From NCBI GenBank assembly GCA_937127245.1, contig CAKZLU010000032.1:1-64000 (forward strand): DNA of 64,000 bases. The letters are read 5' to 3'. Position numbers and translations under genes: made by a program. The DNA comes from an uncultured Actinomycetes bacterium. GTDB taxonomy: Bacteria; Actinomycetota; Geothermincolia; Fen-727; JACVIW01. Below the pieces are notes generated by a model, which searched no databases, was not told where the DNA came from, and worked only from the letters and a program-made list of their open reading frames with translations. Below, piece by piece: positions 7,693-16,403 of the stretch. How positions within the stretch are numbered: the stretch's first letter is position 1; each line of letters begins with the position of its first letter.

Positions 7693-9087
7693 CTAAGTTT
7701 CGGTACCGCCCACCGTGAGCTCGGCGATTCGAAGCGTGGGGCAGCCAGTCCCGACGGGAACTGACTGTCCGTCCTTTCCACAAGTGCCGATCTCCCATGA
7801 AAGATTGTTTCCCACGGCTTCCATCATCTCAAGCGTTCTGGGTCCGTTACCGATAAGCACCGCGCCTCTAACCGGGTAGCCCAATTCGCCTTTCTCAATA
7901 GTGTATCCTTCCATCACCGAAAATACATAGTCCCCGGTAACGGGATCGACCTGTCCACCGCCGAGTTTCCGCGCGAAAATCCCTTTTCTTGTTGAACTTA
8001 TAATCTCATCATGTGTAGCCGTACCGGCTTTTATGAAGGTGTTGCTCATTCGGGGAATCGGGACATGCTTGTAAGATTGCCTGCGTCCGTTACCGCTGCT
8101 TATCCTGCCGCTTCTCATCGCCTCATGTCTTCCAGAGAGAAAACCAACGAGCCTGCCGTTTTCTATAAGGATAGTTTCGCTTGATGGGGTGCCCTCATCG
8201 TCGAGAGAATATGAGCCCCACAGCCCGAAAATGGTGGGGTCGTCTGCGACTGTCACAAGGCTCGAGGCGACTTTCTGTCCTTCTTTTCCGGCGTACACGG
8301 AGGCGCCCTTCAGGACTTGGTCAAGTTCCATTCCGTGGCCGCAAGCCTCATGTATCAGGACACCGCCCGTCCCGGCGTTTACCACTACCGGCATGCGTCC
8401 TGCTGGCGATGGCTTGGCATCGAGCATCGTGAGTGCTCTTGTGGCGGCTTCCCGGGCAAGTCTTACTACATCTACGCTGTCGTAAAATGCCCTACCGAGA
8501 AGAGAGCCCGCCGTTTCCTGACCTGTTTGATTTTCTCCATCCCGGGAAGCGATAACTTGTATGACGAATCTTGTCCTTTCCACCGCGTCCCTTGTTATCT
8601 CCCCCAGGGAGTTGGCAATTAGAAAATGCTCGGTTGCCTCCGCGTGGACAACCGTTACCTGTTTGATTTCTTTCCCCTGAGAGCGCGCCTCTTCGTCGCA
8701 TTGGCGCAGTATTTCGACCACTTTGCGAGGGTCATGGTTTCCGGTGCCCGTTTCCTTGACGACCGGTGGTGTGACGCTGCTTGATTGTGGGCTTATCGCC
8801 ACGCTTCCGGTCGCGTATTTGAGTGCTTCGGAGACAGCGCTTGCTGCTTTTAACAGTTGTGCCCTCTCGAGTATGTCCGTGTGCGCGAATGCGGCCAGAT
8901 CGCCTTTCACCGCACGAACCCCCGCGCCGCAGTCGATCCCGCTTGAGATATCCTGAACTTTCCCCTCCTCAAAGCGGATCTGGGTGACGGTTCTGTACTG
9001 GCAGAAAACCTCGGCGAAATCCGCGCCGTGAGAAGCGGCCTCTTTAATCACTTCGGTTGCGATCTCTTCGTTAATAAATTCAATCAT
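7693..9087 (-). CDS. tldD: TldD-type metalloprotease
   Basis: Member of the TldD/PmbA family, which degrades small unfolded peptides or matures modified peptides inside a barrel-like dimer. The 464-residue protein has the N-terminal TldD domain and the zinc motif in GGVLIHEACGHGMELD: His246, Glu247 and His251 form HExxxH, which marks TldD rather than the PmbA partner. The C-terminal GGGQVDPVTGDYVFSV and CGKDGQSVPVGTG segments are typical. No pmbA gene is next to it, although the two proteins normally act together. The start MIEFINEE gives a normal family length. Confidence 0.9.
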   Translation of the reverse strand: MIEFINEEIATEVIKEAASHGADFAEVFCQYRTVTQIRFEEGKVQDISSGIDCGAGVRAVKGDLAAFAHTDILERAQLLKAASAVSEALKYATGSVAISPQSSSVTPPVVKETGTGNHDPRKVVEILRQCDEEARSQGKEIKQVTVVHAEATEHFLIANSLGEITRDAVERTRFVIQVIASRDGENQTGQETAGSLLGRAFYDSVDVVRLAREAATRALTMLDAKPSPAGRMPVVVNAGTGGVLIHEACGHGMELDQVLKGASVYAGKEGQKVASSLVTVADDPTIFGLWGSYSLDDEGTPSSETILIENGRLVGFLSGRHEAMRSGRISSGNGRRQSYKHVPIPRMSNTFIKAGTATHDEIISSTRKGIFARKLGGGQVDPVTGDYVFSVMEGYTIEKGELGYPVRGAVLIGNGPRTLEMMEAVGNNLSWEIGTCGKDGQSVPVGTGCPTLRIAELTVGGTET

Positions 9088-9356
9088 TCCATCACAGGTG
9101 TCAGGCTATAAGCGGTGTTAAACGAAACGTGATTTGATAACTGATATTTGAGGCTAATACAAACCGGAAAAAGGTGCAACCAGTATTTGGCAAAAAGCGT
9201 TCGCCTGCGCCAGAGGAGAGTGCGCTTAAAAAATTACGAAAGAGGGATTTTATCAGCCCTCGAATCCCGCATTTCCAAAGAGCCGGTCGTTAATTGTTCG
9301 CTTTCGGGTGGCCTTTATTACCACGTATCCTTGATTATCACGTTTGATTCTCTCAC

Positions 9357-9385
9357 TTGACACATTGAGCTTATGAAGTTATTAT
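9357..9385 (+). promoter_or_regulatory. trp operon promoter
   Basis: A perfect TTGACA at 9357-9362 is followed after exactly 17 bases by TATTAT at 9380-9385. Transcription should start around 9391-9394, which is at or only a few bases before the ATG of the leader peptide (9395). The promoter stands directly upstream of the whole trp gene set. No TrpR-like palindrome is evident. Confidence 0.75.
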
Positions 9386-9394
9386 CATCACACT

Positions 9395-9448
9395 ATGAAA
9401 AGTAAGCGCGCTCTGGTAAGACGATTTTTTTGGTGGGGCTCTCAATAG
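9395..9448 (+). CDS. trpL: trp leader peptide with tandem Trp codons
   Basis: A 17-residue open frame, MKSKRALVRRFFWWGSQ, ends with TAG at 9446-9448. Two adjacent Trp codons (9431-9436) are the classic sensor of charged tRNA-Trp in attenuation. There is no Shine-Dalgarno site, and the predicted transcript starts almost at the AUG, so translation is probably leaderless. Leaderless trp leader peptides are known in some actinobacteria and rhizobia. The downstream hairpins and the trpE start at 9614 make the role clear. Confidence 0.85.
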   Translation: MKSKRALVRRFFWWGSQ

Positions 9449-9532
9449 AGGGTCCTCGCCTTAGCGCGCTGATTTGACTTAAAGAAGCAAAAGGGCAGCG
9501 ACCCTCACAGGTTTGAGGGTCGCGGTTTTTTT
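9405..9532 (+). promoter_or_regulatory. trp attenuator with alternative RNA pairings
   Basis: AGCGCGCT at 9405-9412, inside the leader peptide, can pair with AGCGCGCT at 9463-9470. GAGGGTC at 9448-9454, covering the leader stop codon, can pair with GACCCTC at 9500-9506, which is the 5' arm of the terminator. A ribosome stalled on the Trp codons would leave 9448-9454 free to act as antiterminator. A ribosome at the stop codon would mask it and let the terminator form. This matches classical ribosome-mediated attenuation. Confidence 0.75.
9498..9532 (+). terminator. trp attenuator terminator hairpin 1
   Basis: GCGACCCTCA (9498-9507) and TGAGGGTCGC (9514-9523) form a perfect 10-bp stem with a 6-base loop, then GG and seven T residues. 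It lies between the leader peptide and trpE, so it must be conditional. Confidence 0.85.
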
Positions 9533-9533
9533 G

Positions 9534-9564
9534 AACCGCGACATAAGTCGCGGTTTTTCTTTTT
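9534..9564 (+). terminator. trp leader terminator hairpin 2
   Basis: AACCGCGAC (9534-9542) and GTCGCGGTT (9547-9555) form a perfect 9-bp stem with a 4-base ATAA loop, followed by a T-rich tail to 9564. Its 5' arm could instead pair with GTCGCGGTT at 9519-9527, which overlaps the 3' arm of hairpin 1. The two hairpins are therefore linked through a mutually exclusive third structure. Confidence 0.75.
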
Positions 9565-9613
9565 GGGTGTCTATTTGGCTTACGTTTGCGGTTCGTAAAA
9601 CGAGGGAAGCGTT

Positions 9614-11170
9614 ATGGGCAAGACGGCAAGGGATTATTTAAAGAGAGAGTTAAGCTGGGAATTTTTCTCAATCAGGTATGAGGATTTTCGCAAGCTTGCC
9701 GGTCTATATGATCAGGCAGTCATTTCGGCGGATTTCCCGTCCGATCTCGAGACGCCAGTTTCGGCATTCTTAAAGCTGCGGGGCGACTACCCCTGTTTCC
9801 TGCTTGAGAGCGCGGAACAGGGTGAGAGATGGGGAAGGTATTCGATTCTCGGTTTCGGGTCAACGGCGCCGGTCAAACTGGAGAAAGCCAGGTTGAATTA
9901 TGACGACGATCTTCAAATGTCCTCCACTTGCGCAAACCCAATTCGTGCGGTTTTCAAGCTCGCGCAGGGCACACGCGTTTTCGGATGCCGCAGGGACCTT
10001 CCTTTCACCGGCGGGGCGGTCGGTTATTTCGGGTTTGAAATTTTGAAGCACCTGGATAAATACAGGCTCGGCGAGCGTCGAAAATCAGCGAGCATTCCCG
10101 AGGCGATGTTTATCATTCCCGATAGATTCATAGTCTTTGACCACTTCCTCGGGAAAATGAGTTTGTGCGCGGTCGCGAAGCTTACGACAAGTGAAAAAGA
10201 CCTTGCGCGCGAATATGAAAAAGCCTGCGGGAAAATCCAAAACATGCTCAACGGGCTTGATTCGCACATCAGACGAGAGGGAATTGAAGACTTAAAAAAG
10301 CAAACCGAAGTTGGTGAGGAATCCCTTCAGAGCAACTTATCCAAGGGTGATTTCGAGGACATGGTATCGAAAGCAAAGCGAATGATACTCGATGGAGAGA
10401 TATTTCAGGTCGTGCTCTCCGTGAATTTCAAGACGTCATTTAGGAAAGACCCGTTCTCGATATATCGCGCTCTTAGAAGGGGAAATCCCTCCCCCTACAT
10501 GTTCTATCTCGAGTTTCCGGATCTTACTCTTGTTGGTTCCTCCCCTGAGCCCATGGTTACCAAAAGGGGTGATCGCGCGCTCATAAGACCGATTGCGGGC
10601 ACCAGACCGAGGGGGGCTGGCGCTGAGGAAGACCTCCTGCTTGAACAAGAACTGAAGTCTGATCCGAAGGAAAGAGCCGAGCACGTAATGCTTGTGGACC
10701 TTGCCCGCAACGACCTTTCGAGGGTGTGCCGTTCGGGAACGGTAAAGGTGACGAAACTCATGACTGTGGAGCGCTACTCTCACGTTATGCACCTTGTCAG
10801 CCAGGTGGAAGGCACTTTAAAACAAAACGTTGGTTGCTTTGAGCTTTTAAAGGCTTCTTTTCCCGCGGGGACGGTAAGCGGGGCGCCGAAGATAAGAGCC
10901 TGCCAGATCATAAGTGAACTTGAGCCCGAAGCGAGGGGACCGTATGCCGGAGCTGTGGGTTATTTGAGTTATTCGGGGGATATGGATTTATGCATCGCGA
11001 TCAGGATGGTTGCGCTCCATCAAAAAACCGCGATCGTTCAAGCGGGCGCCGGAATCGTTGCGGATTCTGTTCCGGAAAGGGAATGGGAAGAGGTGAGAAA
11101 CAAGGCTAAGGCGGTGCTCCGGGCGGTTTATTCCGCCAGGGGGAAGGAGGCAGGAAGTAATGAAGCCTAA
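9614..11170 (+). CDS. trpE: Anthranilate synthase component I
   Basis: Converts chorismate to anthranilate using ammonia delivered by TrpG; first step of tryptophan synthesis. The 518-residue protein has the N-terminal regulatory domain with the [15 protein letters not shown] block, where the Ser of LLES belongs to the tryptophan feedback site. It also has the chorismate-binding domain with [21 protein letters not shown] and the C-terminal [12 protein letters not shown] and [13 protein letters not shown] segments. The ATG at 9614 follows GAGGGAAG. First structural gene of the operon; its end overlaps trpG by 11 bases. Confidence 0.97.
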   Translation: MGKTARDYLKRELSWEFFSIRYEDFRKLAGLYDQAVISADFPSDLETPVSAFLKLRGDYPCFLLESAEQGERWGRYSILGFGSTAPVKLEKARLNYDDDLQMSSTCANPIRAVFKLAQGTRVFGCRRDLPFTGGAVGYFGFEILKHLDKYRLGERRKSASIPEAMFIIPDRFIVFDHFLGKMSLCAVAKLTTSEKDLAREYEKACGKIQNMLNGLDSHIRREGIEDLKKQTEVGEESLQSNLSKGDFEDMVSKAKRMILDGEIFQVVLSVNFKTSFRKDPFSIYRALRRGNPSPYMFYLEFPDLTLVGSSPEPMVTKRGDRALIRPIAGTRPRGAGAEEDLLLEQELKSDPKERAEHVMLVDLARNDLSRVCRSGTVKVTKLMTVERYSHVMHLVSQVEGTLKQNVGCFELLKASFPAGTVSGAPKIRACQIISELEPEARGPYAGAVGYLSYSGDMDLCIAIRMVALHQKTAIVQAGAGIVADSVPEREWEEVRNKAKAVLRAVYSARGKEAGSNEA

Positions 11171-11771
11171 CGTTTTGCTCATTGACAACTACGATTCGTT
11201 CACCTACAACCTCGTGCACCTTTTGGAGGAACTCGGCTGCCTTGTTTCCACTTACAGGAATGATGAGGTATGTCTGGAGACGGTCTTGAGTATGGGAGCT
11301 ACGCACATAGTTATTTCTCCAGGTCCGGGAGGTCCTCAAAGCGCGGGCGTATGTCCTAACATCGTCTCGAGAATGGCCGGAGAAATCCCGATTCTCGGCG
11401 TTTGCCTCGGGCATCAGGTCATTGCTGATGTATTCGGAGCTCGTGTTGTCAGAGGACCAAGACCGGTTCACGGAAAGACATCCTGTATCCGCCACGATTC
11501 AAAAACGATTTTCCAGGGAATTGAAAATCCACTTAAGGTAATGCGCTACCACTCACTTGTTGTTGAGCCCTCAAGTATTCCCCCTTGTCTTGAGGTTTCG
11601 AGCATCACCGAAGACGGTGTTGTGATGAGCATAAGACACAGGTCATTTCCCGTTGAGGGGGTTCAGTTCCATCCAGAGTCGATTCTCACACAATCAGGGA
11701 GTCAGATTGTCTCGAATTTTCTGAGATTGTCTTCAATGGAAGGGGTCGAACATGGAATCGCGGGCGCTTGA
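11160..11771 (+). CDS. trpG: Anthranilate synthase glutamine amidotransferase
   Basis: Releases ammonia from glutamine for TrpE. Class I amidotransferase of 203 residues with the IDNYDSFTYNLVH start, the oxyanion segment SPGPGGPQSAG, the nucleophile Cys82 in GVCLGHQ and the His171/Glu173 pair in QFHPES. There is no fusion to trpE or trpD. ATG at 11160 follows AGGAGG and lies inside the end of trpE, and the gene overlaps trpD by 20 bases, which suggests translational coupling. Confidence 0.97.
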   Translation: MKPNVLLIDNYDSFTYNLVHLLEELGCLVSTYRNDEVCLETVLSMGATHIVISPGPGGPQSAGVCPNIVSRMAGEIPILGVCLGHQVIADVFGARVVRGPRPVHGKTSCIRHDSKTIFQGIENPLKVMRYHSLVVEPSSIPPCLEVSSITEDGVVMSIRHRSFPVEGVQFHPESILTQSGSQIVSNFLRLSSMEGVEHGIAGA

Positions 11772-12771
11772 GAGATTGGTTCAGGGCGAAGACCTGTCAA
11801 AAGACGAAGCGCGAAATCTCATGAAATCTATTCTGGATGGCAGGCTTGACGAGCCGGTCACCGCCTCCATTCTTACCGCGCTTAAGATGAAAGGCGAGAC
11901 CGCGGATGAGATTGTTGGTTTCGCCCAGGCGGTAAGGGATGCGCAAATAACCGTGAATCCCGGTGTTGCCCCGGTTGTTGACACTTGCGGCACAGGCGGG
12001 GATAGAAAGGGCACCTTCAACATATCCACGACGACCGCTTTCGTGGTGGCCGCCTGCGGAGTGTATGTGGCGAAGCACGGAAACAGAAGCGTTTCTTCCC
12101 TCTGCGGAAGCGCAGACCTCCTTGCCGAACTTGGAGTTGATATCGACATCGAACCGGACCGCGTGCGGGAGTGCATAAGGGAAACCGGAGTGGGTTTCCT
12201 TTTCGCACCGCGATTCAATCCTTCGCTCGGGAGGGTCATGCCCGTAAGGAGGGCGCTCGGCTTTCCCACGGTGTTCAACATCCTGGGACCGCTTGCCAAT
12301 CCCGCACGCGCGCAAGGGCAAGTTCTGGGCGTCAACAGGGCTGACCTTGTCCCGCTCATTGGTAAGGCGCTTTCCAGTCTGGGAGTGAAAAAAGCGTTCG
12401 TGGTTCACGGGTGTGACGGGATGGATGAGTTCACCATTACTTGCGAATCGATAATCTGCGAGGTGAGTGACGGCAAGACAAAGACCTACACACTTGCTCC
12501 CGAGGACATAGGAATTTCCCGCTATCGTGCTGATGAGCTTCAGGGTGGGGACGCGAGGACAAACGCGCTCATATTCATGGAAATACTGCAGGGAAAAGGC
12601 GGCGCAAGGATGGATGCTGTTGTGGCCAACGCCGCACTCGCGCTCGTCGCCTCAGGTATAGCGAAAACGCCGGGCGAGGGAGTCGAAATTGCTCGGCAGG
12701 CGATTATCTGTGGTGAGGCTTTGAATCGGTTTAAGTGCTTTGCGTCGTTCGCATCCGGGAGGTTCGATTGA
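11752..12771 (+). CDS. trpD: Anthranilate phosphoribosyltransferase
   Basis: Transfers phosphoribose from PRPP to anthranilate. The 339-residue protein has the helical N-terminal domain and the PRPP-binding DTCGTGGDRKGTFNIST motif, then KHGNRSVSS and the NILGPLANPA segment. It is a stand-alone protein of the usual length. The ATG at 11752 is preceded by GGAAGGGG within trpG. Its TGA overlaps the TTG start of trpC. Confidence 0.97.
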   Translation: MESRALERLVQGEDLSKDEARNLMKSILDGRLDEPVTASILTALKMKGETADEIVGFAQAVRDAQITVNPGVAPVVDTCGTGGDRKGTFNISTTTAFVVAACGVYVAKHGNRSVSSLCGSADLLAELGVDIDIEPDRVRECIRETGVGFLFAPRFNPSLGRVMPVRRALGFPTVFNILGPLANPARAQGQVLGVNRADLVPLIGKALSSLGVKKAFVVHGCDGMDEFTITCESIICEVSDGKTKTYTLAPEDIGISRYRADELQGGDARTNALIFMEILQGKGGARMDAVVANAALALVASGIAKTPGEGVEIARQAIICGEALNRFKCFASFASGRFD

Positions 12772-13616
12772 ATTTTCTTGACCGAATGATGGTGATTTCA
12801 AAGAGAGAAGCAGAGGAAAGGAAGAGAATGCTTCCGGTCGAGAATCTCGAGAGGCTAATTGATGATAGACCCGCTCCTCCGTCATTTGGCGCCGCTCTCT
12901 CCCGCAAGGGGGGAGTATTGAAGGTCATAGCCGAGGTGAAGAGAGCTTCCCCGTCTGCCGGGAGAATACGGGGCGAGGTCGACCCTTACTCTCTTGTTGA
13001 CGGGTACCGCAGGGCAGGCGCAGCCGCCGCCTCCATAATAACCTGCGGACGTTATTTTGAAGGGTCACTCGAAGACCTCAAAAGCGCGTCCAATGTGGAA
13101 GCGTTCCCAATCTTGCGAAAGGATTTCGTATCCAATCCCTACCAGGTTCTTGAGTCGAGAGCTTTCGGAGCGTCATCAGTTCTTCTGATCTCCGATGCCC
13201 TTGAGGAGAAAGAGTTAAAAAGACTTATAGCTTTGGCCCTAAGCATTGATCTTGAGCCTCTTGTTGAGGTGCACACATACGACGCATTGGCAAAAGCGCT
13301 GTTCTGCGGAGCGGAAATCATTGGCATTAACAACAGGGATTTGAAAACGCTCGAGGTGGACCTTTCCACGACCGAGAGGTTGATCCGGCACATTCCCGAA
13401 GGGTTCGCGGTCGTAAGCGAAAGCGGCATTAAAACATCTGATGATGCGCGGAGGATGGAGATGCTCGGCGTTGACGCTCTTCTGATAGGAGAGGCTCTCA
13501 TGAGAGCTGAAGACCCTGAAAGAGCGCTCTCTGATTTTATTTCTGAAATCATTTTGCGTTCCTGCGCGAATGCAGGCTCCCAGCCGGATTTAGTTGTACG
13601 GCGAAAGCCGAAATAA
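12768..13616 (+). CDS. trpC: Indole-3-glycerol phosphate synthase
   Basis: Closes the indole ring from carboxyphenylamino-deoxyribulose phosphate. TIM-barrel enzyme of 282 residues with EVKRASPSAG near the N-terminus, the catalytic Lys in PILRKDF, GINNRDLKT and VSESGIKTSDD. I place the start at TTG 12768 because GGGAGG lies at 12757-12762 and the start overlaps the trpD stop (TTGA). The frame is open further upstream, but those codons lie in trpD. The C-terminus has about 20 extra polar residues. Confidence 0.95.
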   Translation: MNFLDRMMVISKREAEERKRMLPVENLERLIDDRPAPPSFGAALSRKGGVLKVIAEVKRASPSAGRIRGEVDPYSLVDGYRRAGAAAASIITCGRYFEGSLEDLKSASNVEAFPILRKDFVSNPYQVLESRAFGASSVLLISDALEEKELKRLIALALSIDLEPLVEVHTYDALAKALFCGAEIIGINNRDLKTLEVDLSTTERLIRHIPEGFAVVSESGIKTSDDARRMEMLGVDALLIGEALMRAEDPERALSDFISEIILRSCANAGSQPDLVVRRKPK

Positions 13617-13635
13617 GCCTTAGGGGGTGATTCTA

Positions 13636-14262
13636 ATGTGGATCAAGATCTGCGGTATCACGAGGCTTTCAGACGCGGTTGCCGCTGCGCGATTCGGTGC
13701 GGACGCGATCGGGTTTATCTTTGCGGAAAGCCCCCGCAGGATTTCTCCCGAAGAGGCAAAGAAAATATCGCTTAAAGTGAAATCTGACATAGCTCGCGTG
13801 GGCGTTTTCGTAAATTCCCCGCTGCGGGAAGTGGAAAGAATAAAAGCGAAGTGCGGGCTTGACCTCGTACAGCTTCACGGGGAGGAAAGCGCCGATTACT
13901 GTTTGGCTTTGGGCGGGGAAATTATTAAGGCGGTTAAAGCCACCTCTTGGGAGGATATATTCAATATCCCCCCTTACCCTTGCAAAGCTCTTCTTCTCGA
14001 GAGAAAGGAAGCCCAAGTCGCGGAAAGCGACATACATTACTTCGACTGGAAACTGGTTAGATTCATGGGTTATGAAAAGCCGGTGATTGTGGCGGGAGGG
14101 CTTAATCCCGCAAATATTTCCAGGGTCATTAAAGAGGCAAGACCTTACGGCGTGGATGTTTCAAGCGGCATAGAGGAGCGTCCCGGCGTGAAGAGCCATG
14201 CCCTGATGTATGAGTTCATTGAGCGGGCAAGAAAGACGGAGTACGCCCTCACCGCGGGTTAG
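13636..14262 (+). CDS. trpF: Phosphoribosylanthranilate isomerase
   Basis: Isomerises phosphoribosylanthranilate by an Amadori rearrangement. The 208-residue TIM barrel starts WIKICGIT, with the general-base Cys, and carries GADAIGFIF, LVQLHGEE and the catalytic Asp in GVDVSSGIE. The usual Gly-rich stretch before the FDW motif is replaced by a more charged segment (ERKEAQVAESDIHYFDW). The ATG at 13636 has AGGGGG eight bases upstream and is preferred to GTG 13627. Confidence 0.95.
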   Translation: MWIKICGITRLSDAVAAARFGADAIGFIFAESPRRISPEEAKKISLKVKSDIARVGVFVNSPLREVERIKAKCGLDLVQLHGEESADYCLALGGEIIKAVKATSWEDIFNIPPYPCKALLLERKEAQVAESDIHYFDWKLVRFMGYEKPVIVAGGLNPANISRVIKEARPYGVDVSSGIEERPGVKSHALMYEFIERARKTEYALTAG

Positions 14263-14305
14263 GGGTCTTTGAGTGATGAGGTAATAGAGAAAGGAAGATT
14301 GATTT

Positions 14306-15568
14306 ATGGAGGAAGATTTAAATCCGTCGAACGGTATAAGCAGAAAGGCAGAAGCGCTTCTGTCGGTCCCGGACCGGGCGGGGTACTTCGGGGAGTACGG
14401 CGGTCGTTTTGTCCCCGAGCCGCTGATTCCCGCGCTCGAGGAACTCGAGGACGCTTTCATCGAAGCGTTTTCGGACTCAAGTTTTCGGGAGGAACTCACT
14501 AACGTTCTGAAGCGTTACGCCGGAAGACCAACGCCCCTTTATCTCGCGAAGAACGCCTCAGAGATTCTCGGCGGGGCAAGGATTTATTTGAAAAGAGAGG
14601 ACCTTTGTCATACCGGCTCGCACAAGGTCAATAACACGGTTGGTCAGTGTCTGTTAGCCAGAAGAATGGAAAAGGAGCGCGTCATCGCGGAAACCGGCGC
14701 CGGTCAGCACGGGGTTGCCTGCGCCACTGCCGCGGCTCTGACGGGTCTTCGCTGCGAGGTTTACATGGGGGAGATCGACATGGAGAGGCAGAGCGTTAAC
14801 GTCTCCAAAATGAGGCTGCTCGGCGCTAAGGTGGTACCGGTCTCATCCGGCAGTAGAACGCTTAAGGACGCGGTAAACGAGGCTTTCAGGGACTGGGTTA
14901 CTAACCTCAAAACAACTCACTATTGCCTAGGCTCAGCGGTGGGACCCCATCCTTTTCCGATGATTGTAAGGAGCCTGCAGTCAGTAATAGGCGAAGAGAC
15001 AATCCGGCAGTGCATGGAGCTCGAAGAAAGGCTTCCCGATATGATTGTCGCTTGCGTTGGCGGCGGGAGCAATTCCATAGGCATGTTTTATCCTTTCATC
15101 GGGCGAGGACCCAGACTCATCGGTGTTGAGGCGGGCGGCATCGGCATAGAACCTGGAATGCACTCAAGCACTCTTCGCAGTGGAGAAGTGGGGATTTTCC
15201 ACGGCATGAAAAGTTATGTGCTTCAGAATCCTGACGGACAGATTTGCACCACTCACTCCGTAAGCGCTGGCTTGGACTATCCCGGAGTCGGACCTGAGCA
15301 CGCATACCTTAAGAGAGAGGGACTCGCGCATTACACCAGCGTAAGAGACGAGGATGCCTTAAGCGCTGCTCTTTTCCTTTCGCGGGTTGAGGGCATAATT
15401 CCGGCTCTTGAAAGCGCGCACGCCCTTGCTTGGGCTTTTTCTCAAGCTGAGAAGATGGAGAAAGATGAGTACATTGTCGTCTGTTTGTCAGGCAGGGGAG
15501 ACAAGGACCTCGAGATAATAGAAAGACATTATCCAGGATTGGGGGGAGAGTGCTTGGGCGATGGGTAG
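14306..15568 (+). CDS. trpB: Tryptophan synthase beta subunit
   Basis: Condenses indole with serine using pyridoxal phosphate. The 420-residue protein is of the common TrpB1 type, about 20 residues longer than average at the N-terminus. PLP attaches to Lys107 in [21 protein letters not shown], the COMM-type segment around MGEIDMERQ, and the phosphate-binding GGGSNSIG are present. ATG 14306 follows AAGGAAG. The gene overlaps trpA by eight bases, as usual for an alpha/beta complex. Confidence 0.97.
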   Translation: MEEDLNPSNGISRKAEALLSVPDRAGYFGEYGGRFVPEPLIPALEELEDAFIEAFSDSSFREELTNVLKRYAGRPTPLYLAKNASEILGGARIYLKREDLCHTGSHKVNNTVGQCLLARRMEKERVIAETGAGQHGVACATAAALTGLRCEVYMGEIDMERQSVNVSKMRLLGAKVVPVSSGSRTLKDAVNEAFRDWVTNLKTTHYCLGSAVGPHPFPMIVRSLQSVIGEETIRQCMELEERLPDMIVACVGGGSNSIGMFYPFIGRGPRLIGVEAGGIGIEPGMHSSTLRSGEVGIFHGMKSYVLQNPDGQICTTHSVSAGLDYPGVGPEHAYLKREGLAHYTSVRDEDALSAALFLSRVEGIIPALESAHALAWAFSQAEKMEKDEYIVVCLSGRGDKDLEIIERHYPGLGGECLGDG

Positions 15569-16349
15569 AATCCAGGAGATGTTCGGGGAACTTAAAGGCA
15601 AAAGGGCGGCGCTCATAACGTATTTTACCGCCTTTTATCCCGACGAAGAGCAAAGCTATAGGATTGCCATCGCCATGCTCGAGTGCGGTTCGGACGCGCT
15701 CGAAATAGGTATTCCCTTCTCCGATCCCATTCTCGATGGGAAGGTAATACAGCAAACTTCCTCCATAGCGCTCGAGCGCGGGGCAACTCTGGGCAAGGTC
15801 TTAAGGCTATGCGAGAGGATCAGGGAGCGAACCGAAAAGCCTTTGCTTCTCATGGGATACTGTAATCCTATATACCGGTACGGTACTGAGAGGTTTGCCT
15901 CCGATGCGCGGGAGTGCGGCGTTGACGGGATTCTTATTCCGGATCTGCCGATAGATGAAATAGAGCCTTGGAGGAGCGCGCTTTCTTCAAAGGGCATCAA
16001 CACCGTGACCTTCTGCTCGGTGAACGCGAATCCCTTACGAATAAGAAAAGCTTGCGATCTTTCGACCGGATTCATATATTGCTTATCGCTTCTCGGCACC
16101 ACCGGCGTGAGGGACGAGCTTTCAAAGGATGTTTTCCAGCTTGTGAGGATGGTTAAGTCCTGTTCCACGAAGCCCGTGGTTGTTGGAATCGGCATTTCAA
16201 ACGCCCAGCAGTGCGAGGCTGTGGGGGAAGTTGCCGATGGTGTCGTTGTGGGAAGCGCGCTGATGCAGGTTGTGATGCGTGGCGGCGACTACTTAAGCGA
16301 ACTTAAAGCGAAAGTGCGGAGTTTCGCGGAAGCCCTTGCCCGAAGATAG
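15561..16349 (+). CDS. trpA: Tryptophan synthase alpha subunit
   Basis: Cleaves indole-3-glycerol phosphate and channels indole to TrpB. The 262-residue TIM barrel has the catalytic Glu in [11 protein letters not shown] and the catalytic Asp in the following [22 protein letters not shown] and the phosphate-binding GIGISNAQQ complete the signature. The first motif reads [10 protein letters not shown] where most enzymes have YLTAGDPD or similar. Last gene of the operon, only 54 bases from the end of a convergent acyl-CoA dehydrogenase gene. Confidence 0.95.
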   Translation: MGRIQEMFGELKGKRAALITYFTAFYPDEEQSYRIAIAMLECGSDALEIGIPFSDPILDGKVIQQTSSIALERGATLGKVLRLCERIRERTEKPLLLMGYCNPIYRYGTERFASDARECGVDGILIPDLPIDEIEPWRSALSSKGINTVTFCSVNANPLRIRKACDLSTGFIYCLSLLGTTGVRDELSKDVFQLVRMVKSCSTKPVVVGIGISNAQQCEAVGEVADGVVVGSALMQVVMRGGDYLSELKAKVRSFAEALARR

Positions 16350-16403
16350 AGACAAACCCTCCTCTTGGCGGGCAATCTTATTTTTTGAGAAAGCGTCGAA
16401 TCT

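Noticed and set aside
9088-9613. T-box riboswitch before the trp operon
   Set aside because: No T-box core sequence or specifier stem was found, while a complete leader-peptide attenuator explains the region.
11781-12408. Long minus-strand frames across trpD
   Set aside because: Antisense shadows of the conserved trpD codons; none shows a domain.
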